A stretch of 64,000 bases of DNA from contig JAPWUV010000002.1 in the NCBI GenBank assembly GCA_028275345.1, forward strand, positions 310,001-374,000, in the 5' to 3' direction. The notes beneath the pieces are model-generated. The model had not been told where the DNA came from and made no database searches. It worked only from the letters and a program-made list of their open reading frames with translations. The DNA comes from a bacterium. GTDB taxonomy: Bacteria; Zhuqueibacterota; Zhuqueibacteria; Oleimicrobiales; Geothermoviventaceae. Shown in pieces: positions 1 to 8,359 of the stretch. Each line of letters starts with the position of its first letter. Positions within the stretch are counted from its first letter, which is position 1. The translations under genes and the position numbers were made by a program.

Positions 1-128
1 GCGCGCCTGATCCCTTCGTCAACAACCTCCTAGCTTCTCCCAGCTTTTTGGAATCGATCGCGCGGCCATTTCCTTAGGGCCCATTTGGCGCAGACGGAAT
101 GTCCAAACTCACATTGCGAGGTGAAACC
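1..128. other. Leader region before argG
   Basis: No gene or terminator is recognised here. The bases just before position 129 carry a GAGGTG Shine-Dalgarno for argG. A preceding gene may end to the left of the window. Confidence 0.4.
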
Positions 129-1394
129 ATGGATGGGAAGAAGGAAGTCAAGAAGGTGGTGCTGGCTTATTCCGGGGGACTGGACACGTCGATCATCATC
201 CCCTGGCTTAAGGAGAACTACGGCTGCGAGGTGATCGCCTTTGCGGCCAATCTCGGCCAGGGGGAGGAGCTGGACGGTCTGGAGGAGAAGGCGTTGGCCA
301 CGGGCGCGTCCAAGTGCATCATCGAGGATCTGCGGGAGGAGTTCGTCACGCAGTTCATCTTTCCCACGCTGAAGGCGGGTGCGGTGTACGAAGGCAAATA
401 CCTCCTCGGCACTTCCTTTGCCCGCCCGATCATCGCCAAGCGTCAGGTGGAGATCGCCGAGCGCGAGGGAGCCGATGCGGTGGCGCACGGTTGCACCGGG
501 AAGGGGAACGATCAAGTCCGCTTCGAGCTCACGTACAAGGCCTTCAATCCGAAGCTGAAGGTGATTGCTCCCTGGCGCGAGTGGAATATCCGCAGCCGCG
601 AGGACGCCATTCGCTACGCACGCGAACACAACGTCCCGGTGAGGGCTACCCTGGAGAAGATCTACAGCAACGACCGCAATCTCTGGCACCTGAGCCACGA
701 GGGCGGGCCGCTTGAGGATCCCTGGGTTGAGCCTCCGGAGGACATTTATCAGCTGACCGTGGACCCGACCCAAGCCCCCGACGAGCCGGAGTACGTCGAG
801 ATCGACTTCCGGCAGGGAGTTCCCGTGGGTATCAACGGGAAGAAATACGGTCCCGTCGAGCTGATAGAGAAGCTGAACCAGATTGCGGGACGGCACGGCA
901 TCGGGCGAGTCGACATCGTGGAGAACCGCTTGGTCGGCATGAAATCCCGGGGGGTGTATGAGACTCCGGGAGGCACGCTCCTCCACGTGGCCCACAAGGA
1001 TCTGGAAAGCCTCGTGCTCGACCGAGACACCATGCGAATGAAAGAAATGCTTGCCCCGAAGTACGCCGAACTTGTATACTACGGCCAGTGGTTCACTCCG
1101 CTCCGGGAAGCGCTGGACGCCTTCGTCAACGCCACGCAAAGGAATGTGACTGGCACCGTCCGACTGAAGCTCTACAAAGGGAGCTGTTGGGTAGTGGGAC
1201 GGCGTTCGCCCTACTCCTTGTACCGGGAAGACTTCGCCACCTTCGGCGAAGACGATGTGTACAACCAAAAAGACGCCGAGGGCTTCATCAACCTATTCGG
1301 TTTACCGCTCAAGGTGCGTTCCTTGGTGAAGCTGGAGTGGGACAAGGAGGTCGAATACCCCGAGCCCGACTACAGCAAGTTCAAGCGCGACTGA
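129..1394 (+). CDS. argG: Argininosuccinate synthase
   Basis: ArgG joins citrulline and aspartate with ATP to give argininosuccinate, the penultimate step of arginine synthesis in the cytoplasm. The 421-residue protein has the N-type ATP pyrophosphatase P-loop AYSGGLDTS near residue 14, the [13 protein letters not shown] segment, and [12 protein letters not shown] in the synthase domain. The ATG at 129 is preferred over the in-frame ATG at 99 because GAGGTG lies six bases upstream and the shorter form matches the usual N-terminus (charged residues, then [10 protein letters not shown]). argH, which takes the next step, lies 0.9 kb downstream on the same strand, so the two probably share a transcript with the gene between them. 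Confidence 0.97.
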   Translation: MDGKKEVKKVVLAYSGGLDTSIIIPWLKENYGCEVIAFAANLGQGEELDGLEEKALATGASKCIIEDLREEFVTQFIFPTLKAGAVYEGKYLLGTSFARPIIAKRQVEIAEREGADAVAHGCTGKGNDQVRFELTYKAFNPKLKVIAPWREWNIRSREDAIRYAREHNVPVRATLEKIYSNDRNLWHLSHEGGPLEDPWVEPPEDIYQLTVDPTQAPDEPEYVEIDFRQGVPVGINGKKYGPVELIEKLNQIAGRHGIGRVDIVENRLVGMKSRGVYETPGGTLLHVAHKDLESLVLDRDTMRMKEMLAPKYAELVYYGQWFTPLREALDAFVNATQRNVTGTVRLKLYKGSCWVVGRRSPYSLYREDFATFGEDDVYNQKDAEGFINLFGLPLKVRSLVKLEWDKEVEYPEPDYSKFKRD

Positions 1395-1471
1395 GGGCGG
1401 CGCATTCGCCGGGTCTGAGTAAGGTGGGCCGGCGGGGGAGGATCTGAACGGGAGACACGGCGGGGTTGGCC

Positions 1472-2248
1472 ATGGCGCGACTGCGGATCGCTCTTTCCAT
1501 TCTGGGACTACGCGGACGGCCCAAGTCCGTCTTGGACTGGATCGCGGAGATGGGTTTCCACGAAGTGGAGCTTCCGGTGGAGGGCGAGCCCTTCGGCCTG
1601 GCGGAACTGGACCAGTCGGGGCTTCGCGATTTGCGGCATCAGCTCGCCACTCGTTTGCTCGTGCCCATCAGCATCTACGCTCCCATCTCCGGCGCGTGGA
1701 ATCGCAGCAGTGAAGCCGAAGCCGCCCTCGAGCGAGTTGACGAGTTGCTCCTGCGATACGCTCTGCCCCTCCGATTGCCCTTGGTCCTCGAGGTTCAGCC
1801 CCTTTCCGAGGGAGAAGACGCAAGCGAAGAGGTGTTGCAGGAGGCTCTGGCACGACTGCGGCAAACGGTCGAGCACGTCGAACTGTCGGTTTTCCTCACC
1901 GGGCCTCTGCTCACGCTGGAGCGCATGCGTCGTTTCGTGGCGGAGACCGACTCGCCATTTCTCGGCATCGCCCTCGATCCGAAATCTCTACTCGAGGTGG
2001 AGGCAGACTGGCGTTTTTGGCTCAGCGAATGGGCAGGCCAAATCGGGCACGCCTACGCCTCCGATGGCAAGTCGGTAGGAGGAAGCCTGGAGCCCTGCCG
2101 TCTTGGAGAGGGGGAGCTCCCCTGGCAGGATCTTGTGGAGCAGCTGCAGGAGCAGGAATACGCCGGCGCGGTGGTCATTCGTGCCGATCGCTTGCCGGAC
2201 CCTTACGGCGATGCCTTGCACGCCAAGGCTTTCCTCGAGAGGTTCTGA
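1472..2248 (+). CDS. TIM-barrel sugar isomerase/endonuclease IV-like protein
   Basis: About 258 residues with the layout of the xylose-isomerase-like TIM barrel superfamily: an N-terminal strand with GFHEVELPVEG, a middle LGIALDPKSLLE, and IGHAYASDGK followed by a C-terminal AGAVVIRADR strand. The usual metal-binding Glu/His set is only partly evident, so the reaction is unknown. The gene sits between argG and argH and appears co-transcribed, with 30 bp to argH, but nothing in it suggests an arginine-pathway step. An in-frame TTG at 1466 is an alternative start; neither start has a strong Shine-Dalgarno. Confidence 0.6.
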   Translation: MARLRIALSILGLRGRPKSVLDWIAEMGFHEVELPVEGEPFGLAELDQSGLRDLRHQLATRLLVPISIYAPISGAWNRSSEAEAALERVDELLLRYALPLRLPLVLEVQPLSEGEDASEEVLQEALARLRQTVEHVELSVFLTGPLLTLERMRRFVAETDSPFLGIALDPKSLLEVEADWRFWLSEWAGQIGHAYASDGKSVGGSLEPCRLGEGELPWQDLVEQLQEQEYAGAVVIRADRLPDPYGDALHAKAFLERF

Positions 2249-2278
2249 GCAGAAGGGCCTAACGAGAACGAGGAGCCC

Positions 2279-3727
2279 ATGTCACGCTCCAAGACGGGCA
2301 AAGTCTGGGAAGGAAGGTTTCGGCAGCGCCCGGATCCCGAATTCGAGGCTTTCAGCCGATCGGTCGGCTTCGACTTCCGGTTGGCTCCTTACGAGCTGGA
2401 GGTGGACCGGGTATGGGCTTCCGCCCTCGGAAAAGTGGGGATCTACGCAGAGGAGGAGGTCCGGCTTGTTCATGCTGCGCTGGACGAGCTCCGGCAGCTC
2501 CTCCAGGCAGGGCGCATCGAGCCGCTGCCCAGCGACGAAGATGTTCACGTCCTGATCGAACGCCTCCTCACGGAGAAACTTGGACCCGTAGGAGAGCGCA
2601 TCCACACCGGGCGGAGTAGAAATGACCTCGTGGTTACGGATCTGAAGCTGTACCTGCGGGACAACTTGGCTGAGACCCTTTCCGCCCTGATCGACCTGGG
2701 GAGACAGCTACTCGCCCGTAGCTACGAGAACCGGGACGTGCTCCTGCCCGCCTACACGCACCTCCAGCGCGCACAGCCGGTCAGCCTGAGCCATTACTTG
2801 TTGTCCCTCTTTTGGGCGCTTTCGCGCACAACGCGGCGCTTGCGGCAGTGGCTGGAGCTGCACAACACGTGCCCGTTGGGGAGCGGGGCGTGTGCCGGGA
2901 GCGGATTTGCCATCGACCGGGAGTTCGTAGCGAGATCGCTGGGATTCCGGGAACCGACCGGGAACAGCGTGGATGCAGTGGCCAGCCGGGACTTCGTCGT
3001 CGACGCGGTTCACATTTGCGCTTGCCTCATGTCGGATCTGAGCCGGTACGCGGAGGATTGGATCCTTTGGTCCACAGCCGAATTCGGTTTCTTGACTCTG
3101 GATGAGTCGCTCACCACAGGCAGCAGTCTGATGCCACAGAAGCGGAATCCAGATTCCCTGGAGTTGATCCGGGGGAAGTCCGCGCGGGTGCTGGCGGCCG
3201 AGACGCGCCTGCAGTTCCTGCTGAAGGCCCAACCCCTGACGTACAACCGCGACCTGCAGGAGGATAAGGAGCCGGTTTTCGACGCACTGGACCAAAGCCT
3301 TGCCTCGATTAGGATCTTCACGAAGGCCGTGGAGAAAGCCCAGTGGGTCGGTTCACGCATGCGGCAGGCGCTGGACCCAGCCCTCATGGCCACCGACCTT
3401 GCGGACTACCTTGTCCAAAAGGGACTGCCATTCCGGGAGGCGCATCGGATCGTGGGTCGGATGATCCTGTATGCGGAGGAAGCCTGCAAGCCGCTTCCCA
3501 CCTGGGACCTCCGCGACTTCCGTCGGTTTTGCGATCGGGTGGACCACGACGTGTTCGAATGGCTGCGTCCCGAATTCAGCGTGCGCCGGCGGAACTTGGA
3601 GGGCGGTACTGGCCCGGAAGCTGTGGCCAGGCAGATCGAGCGCGCCCAGCAGGAGCTGGAGTGGCAGCTCGGGCTGAAGGCCGAGTTCGATTCGCTCCGG
3701 ATCGCCGCACAGAGGCCCAGTTCTTGA
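2279..3727 (+). CDS. argH: Argininosuccinate lyase
   Basis: ArgH splits argininosuccinate into arginine and fumarate. The 482-residue protein is typical in length for the fumarase/aspartase superfamily. It shows TGRSRNDLV (near residue 110), THLQRAQPVSLSHYLL, and the signature loop GSSLMPQKRNPD that carries the catalytic serine. The ATG is preceded by GAGGAG. With argG and the intervening TIM-barrel gene it forms a short arginine operon. No terminator was found in the roughly 590 bp that follow. Confidence 0.97.
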   Translation: MSRSKTGKVWEGRFRQRPDPEFEAFSRSVGFDFRLAPYELEVDRVWASALGKVGIYAEEEVRLVHAALDELRQLLQAGRIEPLPSDEDVHVLIERLLTEKLGPVGERIHTGRSRNDLVVTDLKLYLRDNLAETLSALIDLGRQLLARSYENRDVLLPAYTHLQRAQPVSLSHYLLSLFWALSRTTRRLRQWLELHNTCPLGSGACAGSGFAIDREFVARSLGFREPTGNSVDAVASRDFVVDAVHICACLMSDLSRYAEDWILWSTAEFGFLTLDESLTTGSSLMPQKRNPDSLELIRGKSARVLAAETRLQFLLKAQPLTYNRDLQEDKEPVFDALDQSLASIRIFTKAVEKAQWVGSRMRQALDPALMATDLADYLVQKGLPFREAHRIVGRMILYAEEACKPLPTWDLRDFRRFCDRVDHDVFEWLRPEFSVRRRNLEGGTGPEAVARQIERAQQELEWQLGLKAEFDSLRIAAQRPSS

Positions 3728-4313
3728 CCCTTGCGCGTGGGAGTTGGAGCAGCGGGTTGGGTTGTGTTCAGAGGTTTCGGAATCTTGACCTTGGTCAGGT
3801 GCGAGGCGACGAGCTGTTCTCCATCTGAGGCTGGTAAGTAAGTGCTTTCATGGCTTTGCCATGGCAACGGGAACAGGAAGGGGATTGGATCGCCCAGAGA
3901 GCTGGACCGTGGGACGTGCCGACGGCAGGGCTGAAAGAGCCTGTTCCTCGTCGAACCAGAGGAGCTCATCTCGGGCACCGCGGATCTCGTGGACGTGTGG
4001 AGGAAGTTGCTCTGCGCAGTCGGCTGCTGAGGGCTCGAGGATTTCGGGACGGCGAGGGAAGAGCATGGCAGTTGGGGAAAGGGTTTTCCAATGGAGTCCT
4101 GTCTGGGCGACTGAGGCTACCATCCCCGCTATCAGTTCGGACCCCCGTAGCGCGTGAGACACTTGGGGCTCCGGCAGGGTCCGAGAGATGATCTTCGGCG
4201 TGGGGGACATGAAGCGAACCCTTTAGCAGATCGGGGCTGAGGTCCTGGAGGAGACGGGTGAGGGTTCTTTGGCGTGAAGCAACCATGTCAGTTCCTCAGG
4301 GAGGGCCTGCCAC
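3728..4313. other. Intergenic region, no convincing gene
   Basis: 586 bp between argH and the SDR gene. Several short frames are open on both strands, as expected at this GC content. The most protein-like is on the minus strand at about 3848-4210 (120 codons), but it lacks a Shine-Dalgarno and has no recognisable domain. No hairpin followed by a T-run was seen. Confidence 0.5.
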
Positions 4314-5156
4314 ATGCCCGGAAGTCGTCGCCCGGAAGAGACCGTCGTGCTCATCACAGGCGCATCCTCCGGCATCGGGAAGGCATGTGCGGAACACCTG
4401 GCACGGGACGGGTACCGAGTCTTCGGCACCAGCCGCTACGCGCCGTTCCCCCCTGACGCGGCACCGCCCAGACACCCCGTCATGCTTCAGATGGACGTCA
4501 ACCAGGACGAGTCCGTGCGGCGGGCGGTGGATTTCATTGTCCGTGATGCGGGCCGACTGGACGTGGTCGTCAACAACGCCGGCATCGGGATCGCGGGCGC
4601 GGTGGAGGACACCTCCATCGAGGAGGCGAAGGCTCAACTGGAGACGAATTTCTTCGGCGTCCTGCGCGTCTGCCGGGCCGCGCTGCCGGTGATGCGGAGG
4701 CAGGGGGAAGGGCTCATCGTCAACATCAGCTCGCTGGGCTGGGTCATCGCGCTGCCTTTCCAGGCTCTGTACAGCGCGTCGAAGTTCGCCCTGGAGGGGC
4801 TCACAGAGGCCCTGCGGCTCGAAGTGCGCCGCTTTGGCATCCGAGTGACCAGCATTCAGCCTGGGCATACGCGCACTGGGTTCACCGATAGGCGCGTGCG
4901 GATGGCAGCCTGGACTCAGGAATCGGCCTACGGGCCCTACGCCGAGCGAACCCTTCAAATCATGGAGCACGACGTGCGAAACGGAGGCGGGCCCGAAAAG
5001 GTGGCTGTCCTTCTGGAGCAGATCATTCGCTCGCCCAATCCCGCGCCCCGCTACCGGGTTGGGCCGGCGTTCCAACGGCTGGCCGCCGCTCTGAAGGGCA
5101 TTCTCCCCGCTCGGACGTTCGAGTGGGCGCTAGCGCAATACTACCGGATCCCTTGA
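4314..5156 (+). CDS. Short-chain dehydrogenase/reductase (SDR)
   Basis: A 280-residue classical SDR oxidoreductase using NAD(P)H. It carries the Rossmann glycine motif TGASSGIG near residue 15, NNAG, a catalytic serine in NISSLG, and the YSASK active site. The C-terminal quarter (RYRVGPAFQRLAAALKGILP) resembles SDRs that act on lipid or steroid-like substrates and is probably membrane-associated, but the substrate cannot be read from sequence. A GGGAGGG Shine-Dalgarno sits seven bases before the ATG. It appears monocistronic. Confidence 0.9.
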   Translation: MPGSRRPEETVVLITGASSGIGKACAEHLARDGYRVFGTSRYAPFPPDAAPPRHPVMLQMDVNQDESVRRAVDFIVRDAGRLDVVVNNAGIGIAGAVEDTSIEEAKAQLETNFFGVLRVCRAALPVMRRQGEGLIVNISSLGWVIALPFQALYSASKFALEGLTEALRLEVRRFGIRVTSIQPGHTRTGFTDRRVRMAAWTQESAYGPYAERTLQIMEHDVRNGGGPEKVAVLLEQIIRSPNPAPRYRVGPAFQRLAAALKGILPARTFEWALAQYYRIP

Positions 5157-5532
5157 CCCGGGATTCGGGGCGTGGGGCCAATCATGCGACGTTCCCCGTG
5201 GGTGAAAGGGAGCGCGCAGGGGTGGGGTCGCCTTAGTCGCCTCCGCACGCGGCCGCTCGACGTAGTCTCGACATTGTCGCCGGTCGCTACCTGGCAGGGA
5301 AAGAGTCGCCGCGGGGACTGTGTGCTTGGGCGGTCCGGGAGCGCGCGGGAAAGGCGGCTGCCTATATCCCCTACGGAGGTTTTTCGCGCCCCAATGTGAC
5401 AGTGTGCAGCGAGCGCCTGGACCTCTCGCTCACGGTCTTCGACCGAAGGGACACGCCCCAGGGCTTCACGTCAAGTGTGTGCGTGAGTCTGTGTGCTGGT
5501 TCTGCCAAGGGTAGGTAAGAGGGGAGGAGGCC
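5157..5532. other. Intergenic region, nothing recognised
   Basis: 376 bp without a plausible gene, promoter or terminator. The last bases hold the GGGAGGAGG Shine-Dalgarno of the macrodomain gene. Confidence 0.5.
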
Positions 5533-6093
5533 ATGGAAATGAAAACTCGGATAGGTAGGACTTCATTGGAGTTGCTCCAGGGGGACATCACTGAGATGGA
5601 CACGGACGCCATTGTCAATGCAGCCAATGCAGCGCTGAAGATGGGGGGTGGGGTTGCGGGCGCGATTCTGCGCAAAGGTGGGCGGGTGATTCAGGAGGAG
5701 TGCGATCGCATCGGTGGCACCTACGTGGGCGGCGCCGTACTCACAACGGGGGGCAATCTCAGGGCGAAATATGTGATCCATGCCGTCGGCCCGAGGATGG
5801 GGGAAGGGGATGAGGACCGTAAGCTCCGCGACGCCACGCTGAACTCGCTCCGACTTGCGGATGAGCATGGCCTCAAGTCCATCGCCTTTCCTGCGATTAG
5901 CACAGGCATCTTTGGCTTCCCAATGGACCGTTGTGCCCAGATCATGCTGTCCGCCACCATCGAATACCTCAAAGGCCAAACGGGGCTCGAGCGCGTCGTG
6001 TTCGTATTGTGGGGTGACCAGGCCTACAAGACCTTCGAGGATGCTTTGAAACGACTCACCGAGCAACTGAACGGAGACGAGCGCTCCTCGTAA
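5533..6093 (+). CDS. Macrodomain protein, probable ADP-ribosyl/O-acetyl-ADP-ribose hydrolase
   Basis: A single macrodomain fills about residues 10-178 of 186. Diagnostic segments are LLQGDIT, NAANAALKMGGGVAGAI (the ADP-ribose loop with the conserved Asn and Gly run), and AISTGIFGFP, the phosphate-binding loop. The closest known class is the MacroD/YmdB type, which removes ADP-ribose from proteins or the acetyl group from O-acetyl-ADP-ribose. An ATG at 5539 is equally possible as the start and is better spaced from GGGAGGAGG. No partner ADP-ribosyltransferase lies nearby. Confidence 0.92.
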   Translation: MEMKTRIGRTSLELLQGDITEMDTDAIVNAANAALKMGGGVAGAILRKGGRVIQEECDRIGGTYVGGAVLTTGGNLRAKYVIHAVGPRMGEGDEDRKLRDATLNSLRLADEHGLKSIAFPAISTGIFGFPMDRCAQIMLSATIEYLKGQTGLERVVFVLWGDQAYKTFEDALKRLTEQLNGDERSS

Positions 6094-7440
6094 GGGCAAA
6101 GTCCCCCGTTTCGAGCAGTGGGACTGAGGAGCCCGGGCGACTTCCGGCGAAACGGGATGGCAAAAAGGAAAAGTCACTTCCCGGAGCGAGGGGGCCGGGT
6201 CCCGTCCCGTCGGGCGGCCGGGGGAACACCTCATTGCCACGCCGGGGATCTGAATCGACCTCAGTGGGAGGATGTTCCAGCCGACCCCAGGAGTCGCTTC
6301 GATGCGGGTCCTTGGGCGTTATCCTGGTTTCGAGGGTTGAATTGCCTCACTGGGAGCCAGTAGCGGCTGTCTCGGAAGTGTTCCCTCGTCAGAAACTTCG
6401 CACATCGCATGAAACCCGATAGGCTCCGTGGGAGGTCTTCGCGATGGCTGCCAGCTGGCGGCCTGCTGGCCAACCCGCCAGGCGGGGATCGCATCGAGAG
6501 GGGTCGCTGCATGTGTGGAGGGTCCGAGGTGCGGTACCCCAGCTGTATGCAGGGCAAACGACCAGCGGGGCTCGAACCTCGCACCCCAGGTGTGCCGATC
6601 GTCCCTTATTTGCCACCTCGCTGCGGCCGGTTTTCTTCGGGACGCAGTTGGAAGCGAATGGTCGTCCGCGCTTGGACAAGGGAGAATTGGAGACCCCGGG
6701 AACTCAGAGCCTTGCGTGGGGGCCAATACTGTGCTAATTTGGTGGCGGTGACGAGGGAAGAACGCGCGGCGGGCAAGGGTCAGGCGCCCCGGGCTCGGAG
6801 CCGTGCCTCTGCTCAGCTTTTCCGGCTGCCGCGCAGCGGAGAATTGAGGGTCAAAACGTTCGGGGAGCCGCTCTACCCTGGTCGCGCCGCGAGAAGATGA
6901 TGGACCCGGTACTCGGTTCGGCGATTCTTTTCGCGCGGGACTAACGGCATCGAGGGAGTGGGCACGGTCGCGGGATGCGGCAAGAGTGCCTGTGGCGACA
7001 GTTTCCGCCTCGCTCGGAGTCAGTGTTTGGGGCTGGTGTTTCGGCACCTCCGAGGACTTTGCTCACCAGGTCAGGCCGGATTGAGGCCTGAGAGCTTTGT
7101 CGAGAGGCACAGGAGGAAGTCTTGTCCGCCGGACAGAGGCGCGCCGCGTGGTTCATCTCCGTTTCGGCGGAAGACCGTCCCACCAGCATTCGAACGGCAG
7201 CAAGCCGCAAAATGCGACTTGCCCGCGCCCGAGGGCCGCAGTCTCGGGAACGTTCGCCGGTGCGACTTCTTGTCTGCGGCGGTCCTTCGACGCACTCGCA
7301 AGAGGAAGTTCGGGCTTCGGAGCTTTGGCACCGGGTAGCCGGAGGCGTTGGGAGTCCCTCTGGTGGTGGAGATCGCCGGCGGAGGTGTCCGCGCATCCTT
7401 GCCACCGCGCACTCGGCTCTTGCCCATTGAGGTGTGAAAC
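6094..7440. other. Long (1.35 kb) region without a credible gene
   Basis: Frames of up to 242 codons are open on the minus strand, but their products are Arg/Pro/Ser-rich, lack domains and look like random GC-rich sequence. A possible plus-strand promoter lies at 6712-6740. Two RNA look-alikes (a tRNA T-arm-like stretch near 6553-6575 and an SRP-like string near 7063-7080) fail on structure. The last bases hold the Shine-Dalgarno of the activase gene. The region may encode an unrecognised RNA or be decayed sequence. Confidence 0.5.
6712..6740 (+). promoter_or_regulatory. Possible sigma70 promoter inside the non-coding region
   Basis: TTGCGT at 6712-6717, a 17-bp spacer, and TAATTT at 6735-6740. 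The AT-rich -10 stands out against GC-rich surroundings. It points toward the glycyl radical operon 700 bp downstream. No start codon or gene lies close by, so this is a weak call. Confidence 0.3.
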
Positions 7441-8355
7441 TTGGGTGACGCCATCACCGGGCTGATTTTCGATGTCAAGCGGTTTGCCCTTCATGACGGT
7501 CCCGGGATCCGCACGTCCGTCTTTCTAAAGGGCTGCCCGTTGCGGTGTGTGTGGTGCCACAACCCGGAGGGAAGGTCCCCTTACCCAGAGCTGGCCTTGC
7601 GCCCAACTCGCTGCCTCGGCTGTGCTGCCTGCGTGGAAGTCTGCCCGCGCGGGGCTGTGGTCGAGCATAATGGGCGTTTTCTGGTGCGCCGCGATCGTTG
7701 CGAAGCCTGCGGACGGTGCGCAGAAGTATGCTACTCGGGGGCGAGGGAGAGGGTGGGTCGGAGGGTGAGTCCGGAGGAACTGCTCGCGGAACTCGAGAAG
7801 GACCGCGACTTCTACGCCCAATCTGGAGGGGGCGTGACGTTCACCGGGGGCGAGCCTTTCTTTCAAGCCCGTTTCCTGAACGAGATGCTGCGCCTCGCCA
7901 AGGCTCGCAGCCTCCACACCGCCGTCGACACCTGTGGCTACGCCGACTGGGACGACATCGAGCGATGTCTGCCCTGGACGGACCTTTTCCTCTTTGACCT
8001 CAAGGTCATGGATGAAAAGAAGCATAGGCGGTTCACCGGTGTAGGCAACGGACAGATACTGCACAACCTCAGGCTTCTGGTCTCCCGTGGGGCCCGGGTG
8101 CAAGTTCGAATCCCCGTGGTGCCCGGCGCGAACGATGATCCGGAGAACTGGCGTGCCACGGCCGCGTTTTTGACCAGTTTGCCCGAGGTTCCTCCGGTGG
8201 AATTGCTGCCCTATCATCGGCTTGGGGAAAGCAAGTTCGAAAGGCTGGACCGGGAGCCGGAGTTCCACGCGGATGTGGAGCGATCCCGCGAGAGAGCCCG
8301 TTGGGCCGCGGAGCTTCTCCGGCGAGCAGGATTGGTTGTTGCAGTGGGAGGTTAG
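7441..8355 (+). CDS. Glycyl radical enzyme activase (radical SAM), HypD partner
   Basis: A 304-residue activating enzyme that uses SAM and a [4Fe-4S] cluster to place a glycyl radical on its partner. The radical SAM motif is CPLRCVWC (CxxxCxxC). It is followed by a two-cluster ferredoxin insert, CLGCAACVEVCP and CEACGRCAEVCY, as in activases of the PFL2/dehydratase class. GGGVTFTGGEP marks the SAM-binding GGE motif. Translation starts at TTG, supported by GAGGTG seven bases upstream. The stop codon lies four bases before the glycyl radical enzyme, so the pair is clearly co-translated. Oxygen-sensitive chemistry implies anaerobic expression. Confidence 0.95.
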   Translation: MGDAITGLIFDVKRFALHDGPGIRTSVFLKGCPLRCVWCHNPEGRSPYPELALRPTRCLGCAACVEVCPRGAVVEHNGRFLVRRDRCEACGRCAEVCYSGARERVGRRVSPEELLAELEKDRDFYAQSGGGVTFTGGEPFFQARFLNEMLRLAKARSLHTAVDTCGYADWDDIERCLPWTDLFLFDLKVMDEKKHRRFTGVGNGQILHNLRLLVSRGARVQVRIPVVPGANDDPENWRATAAFLTSLPEVPPVELLPYHRLGESKFERLDREPEFHADVERSRERARWAAELLRRAGLVVAVGG

Positions 8356-8359
8356 CGAG

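Noticed and set aside
30-1268. 412-codon minus-strand frame opposite argG
   Set aside because: Antisense shadow created by GC-rich third positions; argG is certain on the other strand.
6550-6580. tRNA T-arm-like string (GGGGCTCGAACC) on the minus strand
   Set aside because: Only a 6-base loop forms, the 5-bp T-stem fails with a 7-base loop, and no acceptor, anticodon or D arms are found.
6319-7047. 242-codon minus-strand frame in the long gap
   Set aside because: Arg/Pro/Ser-rich random composition, no start signal, no recognisable fold.
7063-7095. SRP RNA-like string (ACCAGGTCAGGCCGGA)
   Set aside because: The conserved GGAA loop and AGCAG side are missing; it is a simple TCAGGCC/GGCCTGA hairpin.
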